This document shows, in pieces, positions 1-4,434 of a stretch of 5,731 bases of DNA (the stretch's first letter is position 1; the number at the start of each line of letters is the position of its first letter). The position numbers were made by a program, and so were the translations under genes. Below the pieces are notes generated by a model. That model was given only the letters and a program-made list of their open reading frames with translations. It was not told the origin of the DNA and searched no databases. Source of the DNA: Spirosoma sp. (GTDB lineage Bacteria > Bacteroidota > Bacteroidia > Cytophagales > Spirosomataceae); contig JANXVQ010000483.1 of NCBI GenBank assembly GCA_025351545.1, forward strand, positions 1 through 5,731, written 5' to 3'.

Positions 1-540
1 CCCGTTTGGCTGACCGACCCGGCCGATGTGAACAAGAAAATTACGCACCGGATTGCGGACTTTAGCTTGCGCGATCAAACTAATAAATTAATCACGCAGC
101 AAACGATCTCAGGTAAAATTCACGTAGCCAATTTTTTCTTCACGTCCTGCCCTGGCATTTGCCCTAAAATGACCAACCTGCTCAAGGCCGTTCAGGATAC
201 ATTCCGGCATGAGCCCAACGTGGTGCTGTTATCCTTTAGCGTTACGCCCTGGCTCGATTCGATACCAAGGCTCCGAAAATATGCCGACCTAAAAGGAATT
301 GTGGCATCGAAATGGCACTTGCTCACCGGCGAACGGGGTCAGATTTATACCCTTGCCCGACGGTCTTATTTCGCCGAAGAAGCCATCGGCTTTACCAAAG
401 ATTCGACCGAGTTTTTGCATACAGAACACATAATACTAATAGACAGAAACCGTCGGATTCGGGGCGTTTATAATGGAACGCTGCCTTTGGATATCGACAA
501 GCTAATTGTCGATATCCAAAGTCTATTGAAGGAAAACTGA
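1..540 (+). CDS. SCO1/SenC family protein, 5'-truncated by the window edge
   Basis: SCO proteins are membrane-anchored, thioredoxin-fold proteins that deliver copper to the CuA site of cytochrome c oxidase or act as thiol-disulfide reductases in the periplasm. The frame is open from base 1 (it begins PVWLTDPADVNK), so the GTG at 28 is unlikely to be the real start; the N-terminal anchor or signal lies outside the window. Counting from that GTG as residue 1, the strand FFFTSCPGICPKM carries the family CxxxCP copper/thiol motif (C41 and C45), and FLHTEH (H131) supplies the conserved distal histidine ligand. The C-terminus, IRGVYNGT followed by KLIVDIQSLLKEN, ends where the family normally ends. 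All three expected metal ligands are present, so the protein looks functional. The 118-bp gap to the next gene gives no clear operon evidence. A generic redoxin is the alternative, but CxxxCP plus the spaced His favours SCO. Confidence 0.9.
   Translation, partial: PVWLTDPADVNKKITHRIADFSLRDQTNKLITQQTISGKIHVANFFFTSCPGICPKMTNLLKAVQDTFRHEPNVVLLSFSVTPWLDSIPRLRKYADLKGIVASKWHLLTGERGQIYTLARRSYFAEEAIGFTKDSTEFLHTEHIILIDRNRRIRGVYNGTLPLDIDKLIVDIQSLLKEN
485..521. repeat. Perfect 16-bp inverted repeat with 5-nt loop in the end of the SCO gene
   Basis: The left arm CTTTGGATATCGACAA (485-500) is the exact reverse complement of the right arm TTGTCGATATCCAAAG (506-521), with loop GCTAA between them. Each arm contains a GATATC. 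The repeat lies wholly inside coding sequence (residues LDIDKLIVDIQS) and ends 16 nt before the TGA at 538. No T-tract follows on either strand, so it is not a standard intrinsic terminator. The encoded residues match the usual SCO C-terminus, so this does not look like an insertion. A role in protecting the mRNA 3' end, in RNase III processing, in factor-assisted termination or in protein binding is possible; none is shown by the sequence. Confidence 0.9.
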
Positions 541-568
541 TTGAAAAGTCGGCTTGAATCGTATTTTT
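539..568 (+). terminator. Weak terminator-like hairpin after the SCO gene
   Basis: Overlapping the stop codon, GATT (539-542) can pair with AATC (557-560), and AAG (546-548) with CTT (553-555), around a TCGG tetraloop. An internal loop separates the two short stems. A run of five T (564-568) begins 4 nt after the stem. The geometry is terminator-like but the stem is poor, so this is a low-confidence call. Together with the strong hairpin at 485-521 it could end the SCO transcript. Confidence 0.25.
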
Positions 569-658
569 ACCAATAATCTATTGCAAGCGAAGCACCAGTT
601 TTCCTTTCAGGCAATCGAAGGGTAGGTTATTGTTGTTCATTTTCCACAGTGCGCCCTC

Positions 659-1507
659 ATGCAACTCATTGATTTCAAAACTGTAGCGGCTAATTATAAG
701 GTGATTTTTTTCGATGCATTTGGCGTCCTGAAAAACTCGGAAGGTCTGTTACCCGGAATTGAACATACGTTCGATTGGCTTAAGGCGAACAACAAAGATT
801 TTTATGTACTGACCAACGACGCATCGCGTAGTCCGCTGGAATTAGCGGAATCGTATTACCGGCAGGGTCTGTATGCCATCACACCAGATCTTATTATTTC
901 TTCCGGCATGCTGGCCCATGAGTATTTGGATCTTAAAGTACGTAGCGGCACGGTAGCTTATCTAGGCACCGAAAAATCAGCCCATTACCTGGAAAGCAGC
1001 GGTCTAAAAACCCTCCCAATTAGCCAGGTAGACCTTAAAGACGTAGCCGATATTAATGCACTCGTATTACTCGACGACGAGGGTTTCGACTGGAATACGG
1101 ATCTGAACAAGACCGTCAATCTGCTGCGAAAACGCAACATACCAGTTATCGTGGCTAATACAGATGCTACCTATCCTGTGTCAAAAAGCCGAATTGCGAT
1201 TGCTATAGGGGCCGTAGCGGAAATGATCGAAACCATTGTAGGCAAACAATTTATTCGGTTTGGCAAGCCTGACGCACAGCTTTTTATGTTTGCCTACGAA
1301 CGGTTGGAAAACGCGGCTCACGTTAGTAAACGAGACATTTTAATGGTGGGCGACACACTAAAAACCGACATTTTAGGGGGTAATAAATTCGGTTTGGATA
1401 CGGCATTGGTATTGACCGGCAACACCCAACCACAGGACGCTGAAGTGCTGATTCGGAGCACCGGCATTATTCCCACTTATGTCTGTAAGTCAGTTGTGAT
1501 TCGCTAA
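659..1507 (+). CDS. HAD-superfamily subfamily IIA hydrolase (NagD-like, C2 cap)
   Basis: This 282-residue protein has the layout of subfamily IIA HAD phosphatases (NagD, 4-nitrophenylphosphatase and relatives). Motif I is FFDAFGVLKN with nucleophile D19; motif II is VLTND with T52; a C2-type cap spans roughly residues 80-180; motif III is FGKPD with K203; motif IV is MVGDTLKTD with D232 and D237. The second aspartate of the usual DxD, the general acid/base, is replaced by F21. From memory, a related uncharacterised family (TIGR01459-like) also has an aromatic there (DxWGV), so this may be a family trait rather than damage. These enzymes are cytosolic and Mg-dependent and usually act on small phosphorylated metabolites; the substrate cannot be told. 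The ATG at 659 sits 17 codons before the nucleophile strand, a normal spacing, and has no Shine-Dalgarno sequence. It is probably transcribed alone or by read-through from the SCO gene. Confidence 0.87.
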   Translation: MQLIDFKTVAANYKVIFFDAFGVLKNSEGLLPGIEHTFDWLKANNKDFYVLTNDASRSPLELAESYYRQGLYAITPDLIISSGMLAHEYLDLKVRSGTVAYLGTEKSAHYLESSGLKTLPISQVDLKDVADINALVLLDDEGFDWNTDLNKTVNLLRKRNIPVIVANTDATYPVSKSRIAIAIGAVAEMIETIVGKQFIRFGKPDAQLFMFAYERLENAAHVSKRDILMVGDTLKTDILGGNKFGLDTALVLTGNTQPQDAEVLIRSTGIIPTYVCKSVVIR

Positions 1508-1573
1508 TACAACTCCTATTCTCAGCATAACACACTGATTACCTGAAAATTAACCCTAATTGTGGCATATTAC

Positions 1574-1603
1574 CAAACGATTGATGTGCTAAAAAATTGT
1601 TTG
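1574..1603. promoter_or_regulatory. Imperfect inverted repeat upstream of acpP, possible operator
   Basis: CAAACGATT (1574-1582) and AATTGTTTG (1595-1603) form a 9-bp inverted repeat with a single G-T wobble and a 12-nt spacer. The right half overlaps the predicted -33 element of the acpP promoter, the place expected for a repressor site. No T-tract follows, so it is a poor terminator for the upstream hydrolase gene. I do not recognise a cognate regulator. Confidence 0.4.
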
Positions 1604-1627
1604 ATAATACAAAGGTAAATACGTTTC
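1597..1627 (+). promoter_or_regulatory. Predicted Bacteroidota-type promoter for acpP
   Basis: TTG at 1597-1599 lies 20 bp before TACGTTTC at 1620-1627, close to the phylum consensus TTG-N17-23-TAnnTTTG (last base differs). A second TTG at 1601-1603 is also available. Transcription would begin near 1633-1636, leaving a leader of about 30 nt that is A-rich before the ATG, as is usual for translation starts without Shine-Dalgarno sequences in this phylum. A 5-bp inverted repeat (CAAAG 1610-1614, CTTTG 1627-1631) brackets the -7 element. Confidence 0.55.
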
Positions 1628-1662
1628 TTTGCGCAGTTTTTTAACTACAACGGACTACTAAA

Positions 1663-1902
1663 ATGTCGGACATTGCACAAAAAGTAAAGAATATCATTGT
1701 TGAGAAACTGGGTGTTGAAGAGTCAGAAGTGACGCCAGAAGCAAGCTTCACGAACGATTTGGGTGCCGATTCGCTCGACACAGTTGAGTTGATTATGGAA
1801 TTTGAAAAAGAATTCAATCTGCCTATCCCTGACGACGAAGCTGAGAAAATCTCTACAGTTGGCCTGGCCATCGAATACCTGGAGAAAAATATCGGCAAAT
1901 AA
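1663..1902 (+). CDS. acpP: Acyl carrier protein
   Basis: AcpP is the small acidic cytosolic protein that carries acyl intermediates of type II fatty acid synthesis on a 4'-phosphopantetheine arm. The 79-residue length is standard. The attachment motif [16 protein letters not shown] is intact, with S37 as the modified serine and the acidic recognition helix II directly after it. The N-terminal helix ([17 protein letters not shown]) and the final helix ([10 protein letters not shown]) fit the four-helix bundle. The start is clear: the ATG lies about 30 nt after the predicted transcription start and there is no earlier in-frame alternative of family length. The gene is followed by fabF, its functional partner, across a 141-bp spacer with a terminator-like hairpin, which suggests acpP is expressed above its downstream neighbours. 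Confidence 0.98.
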   Translation: MSDIAQKVKNIIVEKLGVEESEVTPEASFTNDLGADSLDTVELIMEFEKEFNLPIPDDEAEKISTVGLAIEYLEKNIGK

Positions 1903-1939
1903 GTCTCTACGAGATTTAGCAGACGTCATAACGAATTAC

Positions 1940-1980
1940 CTCAGTACCTGTCCCATTACCAGATTGGTACTGAGTACTGA
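1940..1980. repeat. Inverted repeat with a tandemly duplicated right arm (acpP-fabF spacer)
   Basis: CTCAGTACC (1940-1948) pairs perfectly with GGTACTGAG (1966-1974), a 9-bp stem with a 17-nt loop. The 7-mer GTACTGA occurs twice in tandem (1967-1973 and 1974-1980), so the left arm TCAGTAC (1941-1947) could pair with either copy, giving two mutually exclusive stems of 9 and 7 bp. The spacer contains five GTAC tetramers within about 95 bp (1944, 1967, 1974, 1996, 2034). This may be an mRNA-stabilising structure after acpP or part of an attenuator; its function is unknown. Confidence 0.7.
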
Positions 1981-1983
1981 AGC

Positions 1984-2028
1984 CAACGCCAACAAGTACG
2001 GTATCGGCGTTGTTTTTCTTTTTTTATT
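1984..2028 (+). terminator. Intrinsic terminator or attenuator between acpP and fabF
   Basis: CAACGCC (1984-1990) pairs with GGCGTTG (2006-2012), a 7-bp GC-rich stem with a 15-nt loop, followed at once by a T-tract (2013-2028, interrupted only by C2018 and A2026). This is the classic geometry of a factor-independent terminator. It ends 15 nt before the fabF ATG, with no room for a separate promoter after it, so fabF and rnc must depend on read-through or on a promoter upstream of or within the hairpin. Partial termination would set a high AcpP to FabF ratio. Confidence 0.7.
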
Positions 2029-2043
2029 ACGCAGTACACCCGT

Positions 2044-3294
2044 ATGACATTCAAGCGAGTAGTAGTGACCGGCCTCGGTGCGTTGACACCCATTGGCAAT
2101 GATGTAGCCTCTTACTGGAACAGCTTAGCCACCGGTGTAAGCGGGGCCGGTCCCATTACGAAGTTTGACGCCAGCAAATTCCGTACGCAGTTTGCCTGCG
2201 AATTGAAAGGTGTAGATGTTACGCAGTTTATTCCTCGTCAGGATGCTCGCAAGATGGATGCGTTTACGCATTACGCGCTCATCGCTACCGAAGAAGCAGT
2301 ACGGGATTCGGGTCTGAATCTTGACACGATTAACAAAAACAAGGTCGGTGTGATCTGGGGGTCAGGCATTGGCGGTCTCAAATCGTTTGAGGACGAGATG
2401 CTCGACTACGCTAAAGGCGATGGTACTCCCAGAATTAACCCGTTCTTTATCGTTCGCATGATTGCCGATAGTGCATCGGGCCAAATTTCGATGCGCTATG
2501 GCTTTCGGGGAACCAATTACGTGACCGTTTCGGCTTGTGCCTCAACGAATAATGCCATTATCGATGCCTTCAATTACATCCGCCTAGGTCGGCTCAATAT
2601 CTGCGTAGTAGGTGGCTCAGAAGCCGCTGTTACACGAGCGGGCATTGGTGGATTTAATGCCAATCGCGCCCTGTCAGAGCGGAATGATTCGCCAGAAACA
2701 GCGTCTCGCCCTTACGATAAAGATCGGGATGGTTTTGTGCTGGGAGAAGGGGCCGGATCGCTTATCCTGGAAGAGTACGAACATGCACAATCGCGCGGTG
2801 CCAAAATTTATGCCGAGTTGATTGGCGGTGGTATGTCATCTGATGCGTACCATATCACGGCCCCACATCCAGATGGATTGGGTGCTTTTCTGGCTATGCA
2901 GGATGCGCTCAACGATGCGGGTATTGCACCCGAGGAAATTGACTACATTAACACGCACGGTACATCAACGCCCATCGGTGACCCGCAGGAGCTGAAGGCG
3001 ATTTACAAATTGTTCGGCGATCATTCGTTCAAATTGAACATCAGTTCAACGAAATCTATGACTGGACACTTGCTGGGTGCTGCCGGAGCCGTTGAAGCCA
3101 TTGCCTGTATTAAAGCGATGGAACATCAACTTGTCCCCCCAACGATTAATCATTTCACCGACGACGACGAAATTGACTCCCGCTTCAACCTAACATTCAA
3201 CACGGCGCAGACACGCTCAATAACAACCGTAATGAGCAATGCATTTGGATTTGGAGGCCATAATGCCATCGTTATTTTTCGTAAACTTAGCTGA
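2044..3294 (+). CDS. fabF: Beta-ketoacyl-ACP synthase II
   Basis: FabF condenses malonyl-ACP with acyl-ACP in the elongation step of type II fatty acid synthesis in the cytosol. The 416-residue length matches the family. The catalytic residues are all present: nucleophile C165 in VSACASTNN, H305 in NTHGTSTPIGD, K337 in STKSMTGH, and H342 in the same motif followed by LLGAAGAVEA. The N-terminal strand RVVVTGLGALTPIGND and C-terminal SNAFGFGGHNA are family hallmarks, and the C-terminus (IFRKLS) ends at the usual place. FabB is the alternative, but length, residue numbering and the acpP neighbour favour FabF. The ATG is 15 nt after a T-tract and has no Shine-Dalgarno sequence. It lies 141 bp after acpP and 3 nt before rnc. 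Confidence 0.97.
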   Translation: MTFKRVVVTGLGALTPIGNDVASYWNSLATGVSGAGPITKFDASKFRTQFACELKGVDVTQFIPRQDARKMDAFTHYALIATEEAVRDSGLNLDTINKNKVGVIWGSGIGGLKSFEDEMLDYAKGDGTPRINPFFIVRMIADSASGQISMRYGFRGTNYVTVSACASTNNAIIDAFNYIRLGRLNICVVGGSEAAVTRAGIGGFNANRALSERNDSPETASRPYDKDRDGFVLGEGAGSLILEEYEHAQSRGAKIYAELIGGGMSSDAYHITAPHPDGLGAFLAMQDALNDAGIAPEEIDYINTHGTSTPIGDPQELKAIYKLFGDHSFKLNISSTKSMTGHLLGAAGAVEAIACIKAMEHQLVPPTINHFTDDDEIDSRFNLTFNTAQTRSITTVMSNAFGFGGHNAIVIFRKLS

Positions 3295-3297
3295 GTC

Positions 3298-4059
3298 GTG
3301 CAACTCGCTCTGCCCCGTAGTTTTTTTAATCCTCTAACCTGGTTTCGTACAGGCAATACTGATCTGCGCAAAAACCTGCGCCGTTCGGTTACTCATATCA
3401 TTGGGGCACGTCCATCAAATCTGGGGCTGTATCAACTAGCCTTACGACACACATCGGCCTCTAAAGCAACGGCTATCGAGGGATTTCGGGAATCAAACGA
3501 ACGGTTGGAGTATCTAGGTGATGCTGTATTGGGAATGGTTATCGCAGAGTTTCTCTTTAAGAAATACCCTTACAAAGACGAGGGTTTTCTAACTGAAATC
3601 CGCTCACGCATTGTCAATCGAGAGACGTTAAACGGGATTGCCCGTAAAATTGGCCTGGATCAGCTCATTGAATACGACGGAAGCCGAACACGTAGTTTAC
3701 CGGCTCGTACTTCTATGTATGGCGACGCCCTCGAAGCGTTAGTTGGCGCGGTCTATTTAGATAAAGGGTTTCGGTTCTCACGCCGATTCATCCTGAAAGA
3801 CTTATTGTCCCACTACGATATTGATTCAATAGTACAAAACAATGGTAATTTTAAAAGCCGCCTGATTGAGTGGGCGCAACGAGAGGGCAAGGAGATCCGC
3901 TTTGAGATCGTTTCCGAAAAAGGAAACAGCCATTTTCGTGAGTTTATTTCGCAGGTTCTTATCGACGATGAGCCGTTTGCAACCGGTAGTGGCTATAGTA
4001 AGAAAAAGGCCGAGCAATCTGCCGCTGAGAAGGCGTTCGAATCGCTGACTATAAAGTAG
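3298..4059 (+). CDS. rnc: Ribonuclease III
   Basis: RNase III cleaves double-stranded RNA, notably rRNA precursors and structured mRNAs, as a Mg-dependent homodimer. The 253-residue protein has a catalytic domain (about residues 30-170) with signature NERLEYLGDAVL. The expected acidic residues are present: E68, E71, D75, E95, D143 and E146. A linker leads to a double-stranded-RNA-binding domain (about 185-250) with FKSRLIEWAQ and the basic GSGYSKKKAEQSAAEKAFESL. The GTG start is chosen because the frame is closed by the fabF stop just upstream and the next Met is residue 80, beyond the catalytic signature. The basic N-terminal extension of about 25 residues is common in Bacteroidota homologues as I recall them. 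The gene starts 3 nt after fabF in the same frame, so translation is probably coupled by termination and reinitiation. Confidence 0.96.
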   Translation: MQLALPRSFFNPLTWFRTGNTDLRKNLRRSVTHIIGARPSNLGLYQLALRHTSASKATAIEGFRESNERLEYLGDAVLGMVIAEFLFKKYPYKDEGFLTEIRSRIVNRETLNGIARKIGLDQLIEYDGSRTRSLPARTSMYGDALEALVGAVYLDKGFRFSRRFILKDLLSHYDIDSIVQNNGNFKSRLIEWAQREGKEIRFEIVSEKGNSHFREFISQVLIDDEPFATGSGYSKKKAEQSAAEKAFESLTIK

Positions 4060-4096
4060 TCGTCAATCCCCAAATTCGCTCAGAAATACAGTAGCC

Positions 4097-4122
4097 TTTC
4101 CATACTATATGGATAATGGAAA
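4097..4122. repeat. Perfect 7-bp inverted repeat after rnc
   Basis: TTTCCAT (4097-4103) pairs with ATGGAAA (4116-4122) around a 12-nt loop. A competing shorter palindrome, CCATA/TATGG (4100-4112), shares the left arm. It lies 37 bp after the rnc stop and next to the 4127-4158 repeat. It may contribute to 3'-end formation of the rnc mRNA; no T-tract follows. Confidence 0.4.
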
Positions 4123-4126
4123 CAGT

Positions 4127-4158
4127 ATATGTCAATTTTTACAGCCATTTTGACATAT
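4127..4158. repeat. Perfect 9-bp inverted repeat downstream of rnc
   Basis: ATATGTCAA (4127-4135) and TTGACATAT (4150-4158) are exact reverse complements with a 14-nt spacer. A short run of four T follows (4157-4161 reads ATTTT). It could be a weak terminator for the fabF-rnc transcript or a regulator binding site with TGTCA half-sites. The stem is AT-rich and the T-run short, so the terminator reading is not strong. Confidence 0.5.
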
Positions 4159-4350
4159 TTTCAAGGATTTATCCCTGGTTAATGACAATCCGTCGTTAGA
4201 TATAGCCATTAAACCCCTTGGTATAAAAATTGCAAATCACTCAATAGATGGATGTTTTTTAAGAGTAGTATATACTGAAAACCTGCCTTTACAATCGTAC
4301 TAACAAACCCCTGTTAAATTTTGTTAAGGACGTATACCAGTCGGATTTTT

Positions 4351-4366
4351 CGGAAGCTACTTTCCG
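4351..4366 (+). promoter_or_regulatory. Small hairpin in the probable htrA leader
   Basis: CGGAAG (4351-4356) pairs with TTTCCG (4361-4366), 6 bp including one G-U, around a CTAC tetraloop. A second hairpin, CCAGA/TCTGG (4375-4392), follows 8 nt later. Both lie 40-85 nt before the htrA ATG, so they may be in the 5' untranslated region. Regulatory function is inferred from position only. Confidence 0.3.
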
Positions 4367-4434
4367 TTATATTACCAGACAGACAAATCTGGCTCTGACA
4401 CAAAAAGCAAGCAATTAGATTTTCCCATTTAATT

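Larger units (their letters stand above)
4060..4434. other. 375-bp AT-rich non-coding region between rnc and htrA
   Basis: I find no supportable gene here on either strand. It holds several short inverted repeats: TTTCCAT/ATGGAAA (4097-4122), ATATGTCAA/TTGACATAT (4127-4158), GGTTAATG with a bulged partner (4177-4215), the palindrome AGTATATACT (4267-4276), CGGAAG/TTTCCG (4351-4366) and CCAGA/TCTGG (4375-4392). It must hold the end of the rnc transcript and the start of the htrA transcript, but I see no clean TAnnTTTG promoter. The nearest is AAATTTTG at 4316-4323, which lacks a properly spaced TTG. A stress-type sigma factor promoter for htrA is a plausible alternative. Confidence 0.7.

Noticed and set aside
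28..30. GTG as the true start of the SCO gene
   Set aside because: The frame is open to base 1 and the upstream residues fit the region before the SCO core domain; the real start and membrane anchor must lie before the window.
1548..1561. AATTA/TAATT hairpin after the HAD gene as a terminator
   Set aside because: The stem is only five A/T pairs and no T-tract follows.
1641..1929. Minus-strand open frames over acpP
   Set aside because: They are antisense shadows of a strongly conserved gene, rich in Ser/Phe from reverse codons, with no family resemblance.
1802..2047. Plus-strand open frame from inside acpP across the spacer to fabF
   Set aside because: It is an out-of-frame shadow of acpP continuing through the hairpin and T-tract; it encodes a low-complexity tail and resembles no family.
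2612..2821. Frame-shifted open frame inside fabF
   Set aside because: fabF is intact in its own frame with all catalytic residues; this is a shadow.
3150..3371. Minus-strand open frame over the fabF-rnc junction
   Set aside because: It is antisense to two conserved genes and has no recognisable product.
3826..4048. Open frames on both strands inside the rnc RNA-binding domain
   Set aside because: They are shadows of the real dsRNA-binding domain, which is intact in frame.
4047..4061. GACTA/TAGTC hairpin over the rnc stop codon
   Set aside because: A five-bp stem with no T-tract is expected by chance.
4150..4155. TTGACA as a sigma-70 -35 box
   Set aside because: It is one arm of an inverted repeat, has no matching -10 at the right distance, and the E. 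coli consensus does not apply in this phylum.
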